Shown here: piece after piece, positions 1 through 7,041 of the stretch
Layout of the letters: the number at the start of each line of letters is the position of its first letter
How positions within the stretch are numbered: position 1 is the stretch's first letter
NCBI RefSeq assembly: GCF_019924045.1
Contig: NZ_JAHXBN010000022.1
Span: 124,001 to 188,000, forward strand
Length of the DNA: 64,000 nt
Reading direction: 5' to 3'
DNA from: Dyadobacter fermentans
GTDB lineage: Bacteria > Bacteroidota > Bacteroidia > Cytophagales > Spirosomataceae
Notes under the pieces: model-generated
Told to the model about the DNA's origin: nothing
Seen by the model: the letters and a program-made list of their open reading frames with translations, nothing else
Database searches by the model: none
Position numbers and translations under genes: made by a program

Positions 1-646
1 CCGTGCCGGCAACAGATACATACCAGTACGCACCCTTTTTAATTGCTGCACTTCCTGGGTAGTTGGTACTGGTTGAAGCATTGAAAGCGCCGACAAGAGT
101 ACCAACAGCCCCTACCAATGAGTCAATATAAGCTTTGACGGATCCGGCCGTAGCAATGTTTGTCCCGGTCGCGGACGCGAGGGTATTATCGTTGATCAGG
201 GTGATCTCCGAAGCAACGCCCGCGCCGGCAGCGGTCCGACCGATAACGGTCATCGCGTTGATGTTTTGCAGCTTGGCGAATGTTACCGCCTGGTTCAGGA
301 TTTTTAGAGTCGTTACTGCATCGGTCGCGAGTTTGATCGCAGTAATACCTCCATCTTTTACACCGACTACATCCGAGGTAATCGCCAGCGTCGTATTGTC
401 AACATTTACAGAAAGGGTAACGATACCACCCGTAGTGCTTTCCAATAAACCATCCCCGCCAACAACTGTTCCTGATCCGAGTGGTACCCAGGTTGAGTCC
501 GACAGACGGTAATAGCTTATAATGTTGCTTGTAGAGTTGTGCCAGATTTGCCCGTTTGCAGGGCTCCCCGGCGGAGTTGATTGCGAGTGCAGAACCACAT
601 TGATAATCTGGTTCTGCTGCATATCAAGGTTATTGTAAATTTCCAT
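1..646 (-). CDS. Phage tail-fibre protein, N-terminal part (runs off the left edge)
   Basis: The minus-strand frame is open from an ATG at 646 to the window edge (215 codons). It starts MEIYNNLDMQQNQI and contains text typical of Bacteroidota phage fibres: a PANGQIWHNSTSN segment near residue 28, a helical linker with VKAYIDSL, and a tip-like AIKKGAYWYVSVAGT stretch just before the edge. It would form or extend the host-recognition fibre at the tail tip. It lies 13 bp downstream of the next fibre gene and is probably co-transcribed with it from the promoter near 1720. The C-terminal receptor-binding end is missing from the window. Confidence 0.8.
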   Translation of the reverse strand, partial: MEIYNNLDMQQNQIINVVLHSQSTPPGSPANGQIWHNSTSNIISYYRLSDSTWVPLGSGTVVGGDGLLESTTGGIVTLSVNVDNTTLAITSDVVGVKDGGITAIKLATDAVTTLKILNQAVTFAKLQNINAMTVIGRTAAGAGVASEITLINDNTLASATGTNIATAGSVKAYIDSLVGAVGTLVGAFNASTSTNYPGSAAIKKGAYWYVSVAGT

Positions 647-659
647 CTTAGTTTGTTGA

Positions 660-1691
660 TTATGATATAATTAACACAGAACCAGTTTGTGGCTTCGCGT
701 GAATCACTTTGAACACGTCATTGTCGATGTATTGGACGTCGGACAGTATTTTACTTCCACCTATTAGTATTAAAGGATCCGGCTTCTTATTAAGGTTGTG
801 AGTTACGATCCATTCTTCCGCTGGTGTTTCGAAAAGGAATTCTAACTGTTCGGTTGGCTCATCGGCTCTGGCATCGACATATCCTTTATTTGCTGCTTCC
901 TCAGAAGCGCTCGGGGTAGGGACCACAGGCGAAACTGCGAACGTCAACACCCCGGAGCTTTTGGTTTCATTCCCAGTTTTGTGAAGCACCGCTGAGTCGT
1001 TGGCTTTCTGTGCATTGATCGCGGCCTGTGCGTCGCTGATCGGCATGTTGGCGGGGCTCAGGTTGGCGACATTGCCAAGCCCGACGGCGGCTTTGTTCAT
1101 TTCACCGTAAGTGCCATCGCCTTTTACATATTGAGTTGCAGTACCGGTAAGTTTGTCTTGCTTTGTTGCGAGCGCCGTCGCCAGGGCGGTGTAGGTTACG
1201 GCATCGAGCGGAACGTATGCGCCTGCGGCAGTTATAAATGATGTGAACCGAGTCGATCCGGCCGGGTGTAGCATATATACCTTCCCGTCAACAACGGTTG
1301 CGGGAAGCTCTTCCACGATTTGAACTCCGAGTGCGGCGATGGCTTCGTCGAGACCTTCGATTTCCGAAGTTGGGTGCGTATGCCCTACATCGGATTTCCC
1401 TTCGAGTAATGTATCCGTCTCGGCTTTCGTATACCGAGCATCGAGGGCCGCCTGCAGGCCCTCGACGTCGGGTATCGTGTGTGTATGTGCGCCCGGAGCG
1501 ATGTCTTCCAACATCTGGTCAATCTCGGTCCGGTTGTAAACTTCTGATTTTGTGTAGAGCTGGGGCTTATTGAGAATATTGGCCCAGTCGAGTTGATCCT
1601 GGCAGAGATTGAGTAGGAGATCATACAGCTCCTGCGCATCCTGAACGATGTCGCCGACGCCATAATCCCCGAAAGAAACGACCAATCCCAT
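660..1691 (-). CDS. Phage tail-fibre protein
   Basis: A 343-residue fibre. It has several short fibre repeats: two YTK(S/A)E motifs near residues 45 and 85, HTH motifs before them and after them, and a LGNVANLSPANMPISDAQAA stretch (about 205-225) of the collagen-like/phage-fibre repeat kind. The C-terminus begins WIVTHNLNKKP and resembles the beta-sandwich tips of receptor-binding proteins. The start at 1691 is chosen over the upstream ATG at 1718 because it is preceded by CACACACT, as several other genes of this phage are, and because 1718 would lie upstream of the predicted transcription start. It probably takes part in adsorption; the receptor cannot be predicted. Confidence 0.85.
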   Translation of the reverse strand: MGLVVSFGDYGVGDIVQDAQELYDLLLNLCQDQLDWANILNKPQLYTKSEVYNRTEIDQMLEDIAPGAHTHTIPDVEGLQAALDARYTKAETDTLLEGKSDVGHTHPTSEIEGLDEAIAALGVQIVEELPATVVDGKVYMLHPAGSTRFTSFITAAGAYVPLDAVTYTALATALATKQDKLTGTATQYVKGDGTYGEMNKAAVGLGNVANLSPANMPISDAQAAINAQKANDSAVLHKTGNETKSSGVLTFAVSPVVPTPSASEEAANKGYVDARADEPTEQLEFLFETPAEEWIVTHNLNKKPDPLILIGGSKILSDVQYIDNDVFKVIHAKPQTGSVLIIS

Positions 1692-1715
1692 AGTGTGTGA
1701 AAAAAAATTATGGGA

Positions 1716-1747
1716 CAAATGTAAAACAATATGGGTATATATTACCT
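1716..1747 (-). promoter_or_regulatory. Phage late promoter with dyad in place of the -33 box (fibre direction)
   Basis: On the minus strand a TACATTTG box (1716-1723) matches the Bacteroidota -7 consensus TAnnTTTG. Where the -33 TTTG would be expected there is instead AGGTAATATATACCC (1733-1747), nearly identical to the dyad at 17121-17135, followed in both places by ATATT and then a box ending TTTGTCC. This suggests a phage late promoter switched on by a dyad-binding activator. The predicted transcript starts near 1711, about 20 nt before the fibre start codon. Confidence 0.6.
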
Positions 1748-1754
1748 ATATTTG
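1747..1754 (+). promoter_or_regulatory. Candidate -7 box of the head-gene operon
   Basis: TATATTTG fits TAnnTTTG and lies 32 nt before the first head gene. No TTTG is seen 20 nt upstream; the dyad at 1733-1747 directly abuts the box. The same dyad may therefore serve both divergent units. Confidence 0.45.
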
Positions 1755-1786
1755 GGCTTGAAATTATTTCACCCACACAACACACT

Positions 1787-2449
1787 ATGGCACTTCCCAA
1801 AGCAAAGGTCAAGGCGCGACTGGAAGAGAAATTTCCTGGCGTAAACTTGTCATCTAAGAGGCTAGACACAATCGTGGCTAAACTCAAACTCGAAGACGAT
1901 GCGGATGATGATGCTATCGACGAAAAGTTGGATGAGCTGAATGATTTTTTCCCTTTTGCGGATATGGTTCGCCATGACGACCGTCAGCGCGAGATTGAAG
2001 CGAAGAAGAAAAAACAGCCGCAGCCGGACAACAATGATCCGAAGCCATCAGACGATGATCCCAAGCCCGACCCAAGTCAACCTGTCGACATTGCCAAAAT
2101 AGTAGCAGCTGCTATCGCCCCATTAGTGGCGAAAATAGACAGCTTTGAAGCTGGCAAAATCGGCGACTCTCGCAAAACTCAACTCGAAGCAAAGTTGAAT
2201 GGATTGGAAGGCGTTAACCCGAAATTCAAGGCAACCGTATTAAAAAATTACGGAAGAATGAGCTTCGAAGACGACGATGCTTTCGAGACTTTCCTGTCCG
2301 AAGTTGAAGAAGACGCGAAAGAGTTTATCCAAGCGGAAGCGAACGATGGACTTGGAGGGATCAAAACGCCGGTGCAAGGAAAGGGTGGGAGCACCAAAAA
2401 GCAGGCTTCCAAGGAGGAAGTCGATGCCGTTCTGAACTCAATTTTTTAA
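1787..2449 (+). CDS. Probable capsid scaffolding-type protein
   Basis: 220 residues, very acidic and lysine-rich, with a helical N-terminus, a proline/aspartate-rich disordered linker (about 75-100) and a helical C-terminal half. No catalytic motif is seen. Position directly upstream of the decoration and capsid genes, size and composition fit a scaffolding or prohead-assembly protein; this assignment rests on context rather than recognised homology. The start at 1787 is preceded by CACACT and is preferred over the in-frame ATG at 1697, which lies on the other side of the promoter. Confidence 0.6.
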   Translation: MALPKAKVKARLEEKFPGVNLSSKRLDTIVAKLKLEDDADDDAIDEKLDELNDFFPFADMVRHDDRQREIEAKKKKQPQPDNNDPKPSDDDPKPDPSQPVDIAKIVAAAIAPLVAKIDSFEAGKIGDSRKTQLEAKLNGLEGVNPKFKATVLKNYGRMSFEDDDAFETFLSEVEEDAKEFIQAEANDGLGGIKTPVQGKGGSTKKQASKEEVDAVLNSIF

Positions 2450-2457
2450 CACACATT

Positions 2458-2859
2458 ATGGGAGTTACCGTTAATCTCGTTAACGACGCTGACACCATCG
2501 ATACTTCAAAGGATAACATTGTTATCGTTGATGTGTTCGCCTCAATCAGAGGAGGCCGTTCTTTAGACACGACGGGCTTTACGCCAATGGTGATCAAAGC
2601 GGGCCATGTAATCATCGTCGAGACTGCAACCGGCATACACAAACCGATGCCTTTGGACGGAGGAGGTACTGCATATGCAGCGCTACCCGCCGGCCACACT
2701 TACGCAGGCATTTTGATCGCATCGATACTTACGAAGCGGCCATTTGCCGGAATTTTGGTGCAGGGCACTGTGAACCCGGCTGCCGCACCATTCTCAATGA
2801 CCAGCATTCTTGCTGCTGTAAAAACCGCTCTTCCACTTATCGATTTCAGACAAGACTAA
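2458..2859 (+). CDS. Capsid decoration-like protein
   Basis: 133 residues, predicted mostly beta. The pattern of a central KAGHVIIVE strand, an AYAALPAGHTYAGIL turn and a late GILVQGTVNPAA strand followed by a short helix and a terminal FRQD is typical of small head-decoration (gpD-like) proteins encoded just before the major capsid gene. It would bind the outer capsid surface and stabilise the expanded shell. It starts 8 bp after the scaffold-like gene with an ACACATT leader, and the capsid gene begins directly after its stop codon. Confidence 0.6.
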   Translation: MGVTVNLVNDADTIDTSKDNIVIVDVFASIRGGRSLDTTGFTPMVIKAGHVIIVETATGIHKPMPLDGGGTAYAALPAGHTYAGILIASILTKRPFAGILVQGTVNPAAAPFSMTSILAAVKTALPLIDFRQD

Positions 2860-2860
2860 C

Positions 2861-3958
2861 ATGGCACAATCACAATTTATAGAGCGGATCGACAGATTTT
2901 TGACCTCGCTCATTTTGGGTACCGTGGTTCGTCTGAACGGAACTGTGGATGCCCCATCTACCTACTTCCACCGCCGGATGCTCGAGAAAGACTACTCAGT
3001 TGATGGGAAGTGGACAACCCTCACCGGGTCTTTCAGCACAGTAATGGCTGATTTTGTAGCACTGGATTCGAGTCTCCCTCTTAAATCAAGGGATTCGCTC
3101 GGGAGCGCAAGCGGCGACATCTCCAAGCAGGGTGTCGAACTTTGGTTAAACGAAAAGCAATTACGCGAGATTCAAATTCTGGAGAGACAGGGAGGCCGCG
3201 AGAAAGAAATTCTCAAACGGATCTTTGCTGACGCTCCAAGAGCTATCAAGGCGATTTACGAGCGTAACGAATTTATGTTCCTTCAAGGGCTTTCAACAGG
3301 CATATCCCTGTCTGACTCGGACAACACCGGTACTGGTGTAAGGCTGGATTTCAAATATCCAACCAATCACAAATTCGGTGTATTTGCTTTATGGTCTAAT
3401 CCAGCGGCATCGACTCCGATCGATGATCTTCAGCGAATGCGTGATCAAGCAACTTTGGATGGAAACAAGATTTCAAAGCTGTTGATGGACCGAACTGCCT
3501 ACAACAATCTTATTCGTTCGGCACAAATGAAGGACCTTTATGGAGTCGGCATCAACTTTGGTGGCGATTATTCGAAAATTCCTTCGTTGAAACGCTCTCA
3601 GCTGGATGAGGTGCTTTTGGATCGAGCTGAGATCGGATCCATTGAAATTGTCGACTGGACAACCAGATTTGAAAAGAACGGCCAGAAAACTACTGTCCGT
3701 CCGTGGGCAGATGGAGCTGTCGTGGCACTTGCGTCTGGCGAAAAAGTGGGCAGTCTTGTATACACCGACATTGCCGAAATGGATAATGCAGTGGAAGGGA
3801 CCCGGTATGAAACCGCCGATGAATTTATCCTGGTTTCCATGTTCCGCGAAAACAGACCTTCGCTGAAGGAGTTTACCACCTCGCAAGCAGCAGTTGTTCC
3901 GGTGATCTCCGCAGTAGACCAAATCTACCTTCTTGACACCAAAACTGTTCAAGCATAA
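2861..3958 (+). CDS. Major capsid protein (capsid protein E type)
   Basis: 365 residues, the expected size of a HK97-fold capsid subunit. Features of the phage capsid E family are visible: a long helical segment around 105-150 (ELWLNEKQLREI to YERNEFMFLQGL), an internal MDRTAYNNLI segment, and a C-terminal core with VRPWADGAVVAL, GSLVYTDIAE and a SQAAVVPVI ending. It forms the icosahedral shell. It is followed without a gap by a small gene whose ATG overlaps its stop. No prohead protease is seen nearby. Confidence 0.88.
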   Translation: MAQSQFIERIDRFLTSLILGTVVRLNGTVDAPSTYFHRRMLEKDYSVDGKWTTLTGSFSTVMADFVALDSSLPLKSRDSLGSASGDISKQGVELWLNEKQLREIQILERQGGREKEILKRIFADAPRAIKAIYERNEFMFLQGLSTGISLSDSDNTGTGVRLDFKYPTNHKFGVFALWSNPAASTPIDDLQRMRDQATLDGNKISKLLMDRTAYNNLIRSAQMKDLYGVGINFGGDYSKIPSLKRSQLDEVLLDRAEIGSIEIVDWTTRFEKNGQKTTVRPWADGAVVALASGEKVGSLVYTDIAEMDNAVEGTRYETADEFILVSMFRENRPSLKEFTTSQAAVVPVISAVDQIYLLDTKTVQA

Positions 3959-4182
3959 TGGCAAAACAACAAACACCGAAGGGATCGGAAGCCGGCAAGT
4001 CTCCGGCTCCTTCCCCTTTCACTGTCCTGAAACCTTTCCGTGACATCGAAAACTGGGATATTGAACACAAACCTGGTGATGATGTCAGTCACTTTTCCGA
4101 AGCTAGACTCGCATCGTTAATTGAACGAGGCCTGGTTCAAGGAGAAGTTGAATCGGAGGTTCCCGGCGACAATCTCGACTAA
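3958..4182 (+). CDS. Small phage head-tail region protein
   Basis: 74 residues. The first 20 are lysine/proline-rich and probably disordered; the rest forms a small domain with FTVLKPFRDIENWDIEHKPG and an ARLASLIERGLVQ helix, a pattern seen in small proteins encoded behind capsid genes in many phages. The ATG overlaps the TAA stop of the capsid gene (TAATG), so translation is probably coupled. Exact role unknown; a minor virion or connector component is the likely reading. Confidence 0.6.
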   Translation: MAKQQTPKGSEAGKSPAPSPFTVLKPFRDIENWDIEHKPGDDVSHFSEARLASLIERGLVQGEVESEVPGDNLD

Positions 4183-4188
4183 AAACGC

Positions 4189-4515
4189 ATGGCAACAATT
4201 CGGGAATTCATCCAGGCAAAACTTTCACGATTCAATATCGACCTCTCCGAGGCCGAGCTGGACGCAGCAATCCAGGATCAAGCTCTGACCCCTTCCGATC
4301 CGTATGCGCCAGAGGCCTCAAAACCTGCTTTGAAAGTTATTGCCAGTGTGATTCCCGAATTGCTCCTTGCTCCGGATGTTTCCGAAGGCGGGTATTCGAT
4401 CAAGTTTGACCGTGCCGCTGTGACTGCTTATTATAGTTGGCTGTGTGGAGAGTTGGGCATTCCCGATAAGTTGAATCCACAACCGAAAATCAGAAGCAAA
4501 GCGCATTTATGGTGA
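4189..4515 (+). CDS. Head-tail connector protein (DUF6706-like)
   Basis: 108 residues, helical, beginning MATIREFIQAKLSRFNIDLSE. Size, position directly after the capsid region and the helical N-terminus with an AAVTAYYSWLCGELG helix fit the gp6/gp15-type head-tail adaptor that sits on the portal ring; I recognise it as similar to a Bacteroidota phage family labelled DUF6706, from memory. It overlaps the next gene by 7 bp. Confidence 0.65.
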   Translation: MATIREFIQAKLSRFNIDLSEAELDAAIQDQALTPSDPYAPEASKPALKVIASVIPELLLAPDVSEGGYSIKFDRAAVTAYYSWLCGELGIPDKLNPQPKIRSKAHLW

Positions 4516-4829
4516 GGCAATACCCTTACATATTGCAGGTTTTGACGCTGACCGGCGGCGGTTTCGATGATGAAGGCAATCCAATTCCCTCGGTAGAGCT
4601 GTACACTGATTATGCCAAATGCCGGGATGAAGCCAATTTAGGCGGAAATCAAATCAATCTGACTGACGGAACCGCTCACGTCTACGAATCACTTATCCAG
4701 CTTCCGAAAGGCACTTTGCCAGTTGAAACGGGTAGGTCGATCAGGGTAATGGACGGCAACATCGTTCGCGTAAAGAGCACAGTCAAGCGATTTCAGAAAG
4801 ATCAACTGCATTCGAGGCTATGGGTTTGA
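4509..4829 (+). CDS. Head-closure (stopper) protein
   Basis: 106 residues, predicted beta barrel. It begins with an YPYILQVLTLTGGG strand, carries a central ANLGGNQINLTDG hairpin and ends GNIVRVKSTVKRFQKDQLHSRLWV, the usual layout of SPP1 gp16-like stoppers that close the head after packaging. It overlaps its upstream and downstream neighbours by 7 and 10 bp, consistent with a compact neck operon. Function is inferred from fold-like pattern and gene order. Confidence 0.6.
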   Translation: MVRQYPYILQVLTLTGGGFDDEGNPIPSVELYTDYAKCRDEANLGGNQINLTDGTAHVYESLIQLPKGTLPVETGRSIRVMDGNIVRVKSTVKRFQKDQLHSRLWV

Positions 4830-5317
4830 AACCTACTTTCAAGCTGGCAGATGTTCGGGCAAAGCTCGCAGCTGACGCTAAGAAGATCGAACAGGTGATC
4901 TTGCTCCGGTTGCAGTATCTCGGTGAGGAATGCGTAAACATTGCCCGCAACCTTGATACTTACAAGGATCAGACGGGAAACCTCCGGAACTCGGTCGGAT
5001 ATGTGATCGTCAAGAACGGAAAGGTGGTTCTCAACAATTTCCAGCGTTCGGCCAAAGTGGTCAAAACTTCAAAATCTGGAAAACAAAGGGTAACCTCTGG
5101 TTCGGGTGACGGGGTTAAAACTGGCGAATCATTGGCACTTGAACTGGTTTCCGGACATAGCAGAGGATACGTCCTAATAGTCGTAGCGGGAATGAATTAC
5201 GCCGAAGCGGTTGAAATAAGGGGTAAGGACGTTTTGAGCTCTGCCGAGCAATACGCGAAAAAGGAACTGCCGCGCATGAGAGCCGCGCTTCGGCTCGACG
5301 TAATGAAACTGAAATGA
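4820..5317 (+). CDS. Tail-completion/neck protein (HK97 gp10-like)
   Basis: 165 residues. The DQTGNLRNSVGYVIV motif (about 49-63) and a late MNYAEAVEIRGKDVLSSAEQYAKK-type segment, seen here as NYAEAVEIRGKDVLSSAEQ, are characteristic of HK97 gp10-like proteins that join head and tail. The C-terminus is a long helix. The start overlaps the previous gene by 10 bp and the stop overlaps the next start (ATGA). Confidence 0.75.
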   Translation: MGLKPTFKLADVRAKLAADAKKIEQVILLRLQYLGEECVNIARNLDTYKDQTGNLRNSVGYVIVKNGKVVLNNFQRSAKVVKTSKSGKQRVTSGSGDGVKTGESLALELVSGHSRGYVLIVVAGMNYAEAVEIRGKDVLSSAEQYAKKELPRMRAALRLDVMKLK

Positions 5318-5724
5318 GAACTTCACTGGATCAGGATACCATAATCTTCAAGCTGCTGAATGTTCCGGCTGTTACCAGCGTAATCACCGGAGGCATCTAC
5401 AAAGGAAGACGGCCTGCGGGTTCTGAACTTGAAGATATCATCATTAATTCCCCCACTACTGGTGACGGTACGCGCCAGTACGGAGTTTCAAACGTCAATA
5501 TTTATGTGCCCGACGTCAAAACGACCATCGCCGGAAAGGAGCAGTTTCTAACCAATACCGCAAGACTACTCACTCTTACCAATCTTGTAAAGCCAATTTT
5601 GGAGGAAACCGATGGCGACGACTATGTTGTCTGGATCGATTCAACCAGAGTGCGACCGGAATACGAAATAAATCAACACTTCATCAACATTCGAATAGAA
5701 GTTCAAATGTATAATCATCAATAA
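5314..5724 (+). CDS. Tail-terminator/completion protein
   Basis: 136 residues. It starts with a short helix, then GGIYKGRRPAGSE, a series of beta strands and a C-terminal HFINIRIEVQMYN strand. This is the pattern of tail terminator proteins that cap the tail tube at the head-proximal end. It lies between the gp10-like gene (4-bp overlap) and the tail-tube gene, the canonical place for this function. Confidence 0.65.
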   Translation: MRTSLDQDTIIFKLLNVPAVTSVITGGIYKGRRPAGSELEDIIINSPTTGDGTRQYGVSNVNIYVPDVKTTIAGKEQFLTNTARLLTLTNLVKPILEETDGDDYVVWIDSTRVRPEYEINQHFINIRIEVQMYNHQ

Positions 5725-5736
5725 TCACATACTATC

Positions 5737-6252
5737 ATGGCAATTAAGAAAATAACACGCGGGCTTGATAAGATCGAGGTAGGGGATGTTGCCGTTGACG
5801 GCGGACCCGGCACCACACTTGCAGCCTTGGGGCTCTCCGACCGTGATAGCGCGGTTACTCTCATTGAAGAAGAGCCCACTATTGACCGACTTTACGCACA
5901 TGAGATCGACGAACCTCTCGATGTGGAGGTCACCGGTGGAACGAAACAGTTGCTTTTCACAGTAGTCGACCCGGATCTGGATACGTTGGCGAAGATTTTC
6001 GGAGGTACCGTAACTGGAACCGGCGCGACCGCAACCTACGAATTGCCTTCTTCCAAATCCATCCTGGATCAGACCGTTAAGATCACGCCAAGAAAGGGAT
6101 TGGTCATTACCATGGCCCGCGCGGCGGTATATGGTAAAATCAACGCCGACTTTGCAAAGGCTGCCAAATTCGCCGTAGACATCGTCGCGGAGGCATTGCA
6201 GCCCGCGAAGGCAGGAGTTGGGTCTCTTACTTTCGGCCCAGAGAAAGTATAG
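5737..6252 (+). CDS. Major tail-tube protein
   Basis: 171 residues, beta-rich, no enzymatic motif. Its position between the tail terminator and the tail-assembly chaperones, together with the alternating beta pattern (IDEPLDVEVTGGTKQLLFTV; then VKITPRKGLVITMARAAVYG), fits the stacked ring protein of a long non-contractile tail. It is followed by a strong hairpin terminator, which would allow higher transcript levels for this abundant protein than for the genes after it. The ATG is preceded by CACATACT. Confidence 0.8.
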   Translation: MAIKKITRGLDKIEVGDVAVDGGPGTTLAALGLSDRDSAVTLIEEEPTIDRLYAHEIDEPLDVEVTGGTKQLLFTVVDPDLDTLAKIFGGTVTGTGATATYELPSSKSILDQTVKITPRKGLVITMARAAVYGKINADFAKAAKFAVDIVAEALQPAKAGVGSLTFGPEKV

Positions 6253-6280
6253 TTGATTCATTATAGTGTATAAAGTGAAC

Positions 6281-6314
6281 AAAGCCCGCCGGACTTCCGA
6301 CCGGGCTTTTTTTT
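6281..6314 (+). terminator. Rho-independent terminator after the tail-tube gene
   Basis: AAAGCCCG (6281-6288) pairs with CGGGCTTT (6302-6309), followed by a run of eight or more T. It lies between tail tube and chaperone genes and may reduce expression downstream of the head/tube genes. Confidence 0.85.
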
Positions 6315-6334
6315 ACAAATAAACCATCACACAC

Positions 6335-6838
6335 ATGGAAGAGACTGACTTCGATTATATCGCAGCAGAGGCGCGCGAACAACAAGTGCTGCTCGACAAA
6401 GGCATCACCTTCACGGCCGGGAATGTCGAATACCTGATCAAACAGCCGGTTCTCGGACAGCTCGACAAATTATCCGAACTATTCTTGAAGCTCGACTTGG
6501 ATAAGGAAAGGCTGTCGTCCGAAAATTCGATGGAGATTTTCGAAGAGCAAAAACGGATGATAGGCAAGAATGCTCGCCTTCTTGCCCGCATTGTTGCCAT
6601 CGCGGCCGTAGATCACATCGGAGTACCGAAAGGAATGTGGGAGCGGCTTTTCAAACGAGTGCGCATCAACTTCCTAATCCGGAAGTATACCGAGCAAATA
6701 TACTGGAACGTGCGCCCGTCCGACCTGATGAAACTCACTACAATCATTCTCAAAGCCTCGAATCTCTCGGATTTCAGCGCCTCTATCGCATTACTGTCCG
6801 TGAACAGGACGACAGCTCCGCAGGCGATAGAGGATTAA
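6335..6838 (+). CDS. Tail-assembly chaperone, first frame (gpG-like)
   Basis: 167 residues between the tail tube and the tape measure, the fixed place of the gpG-type chaperone in long-tailed phages. It is helical and charged, as the family is, and would coat the tape measure during tail assembly. The last part overlaps a frame shifted by -1 that stays open to 7026, which is the classic arrangement of a gpG/gpGT frameshift pair. The ATG is preceded by CATCACACAC. Confidence 0.75.
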   Translation: MEETDFDYIAAEAREQQVLLDKGITFTAGNVEYLIKQPVLGQLDKLSELFLKLDLDKERLSSENSMEIFEEQKRMIGKNARLLARIVAIAAVDHIGVPKGMWERLFKRVRINFLIRKYTEQIYWNVRPSDLMKLTTIILKASNLSDFSASIALLSVNRTTAPQAIED

Positions 6839-6882
6839 AGAGCCCGTTTGGCTCTCGCGGGGCGATAATCGCCCATTTCAAA

Positions 6883-7026
6883 ATGGAATGGGATTATCTG
6901 CTTTGGGGAATCAGGTGGCCCATTATTCAACGCATGTTGGCCGACGGCCCTAATTACAGCAGTGATAAGAAAGAGTCCGACCATGAGGCTCTCAAAGACA
7001 AAATCAACGCTATCAAGCGCGGGTAA
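6883..7026 (+). CDS. Tail-assembly chaperone, second frame (gpT-like); possible frameshift product
   Basis: The frame at -1 relative to the upstream chaperone is open through the overlap and continues to 7026. The clearly protein-like part is MEWDYLLWGIRWPIIQRMLA with an ATG at 6883 (47 residues); tryptophan-rich short helices of this kind are typical of the T domain of gpGT. It may be made as a C-terminal extension by -1 frameshifting near the end of the first frame or from its own ATG. I could not find a canonical XXXYYYZ slippery heptamer in the overlap. Confidence 0.6.
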   Translation: MEWDYLLWGIRWPIIQRMLADGPNYSSDKKESDHEALKDKINAIKRG

Positions 7027-7041
7027 CCCGCATCACACACT

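Noticed and set aside
1298..1573. Open plus-strand frames of 66-91 residues inside the fibre gene
   Set aside because: They lie opposite a clear fibre gene, are arginine/proline-rich shadow translations and have no independent signals.
3473..3976. Minus-strand frame of 167 residues across the capsid gene
   Set aside because: The composition (Cys, His and Asn rich, no domain) is that of an antisense shadow of the capsid gene.
6335..7026. Sequencing frameshift splitting one gene in the chaperone region
   Set aside because: Overlapping -1 frames are the normal arrangement for tail-assembly chaperones, so an error is not needed to explain it.
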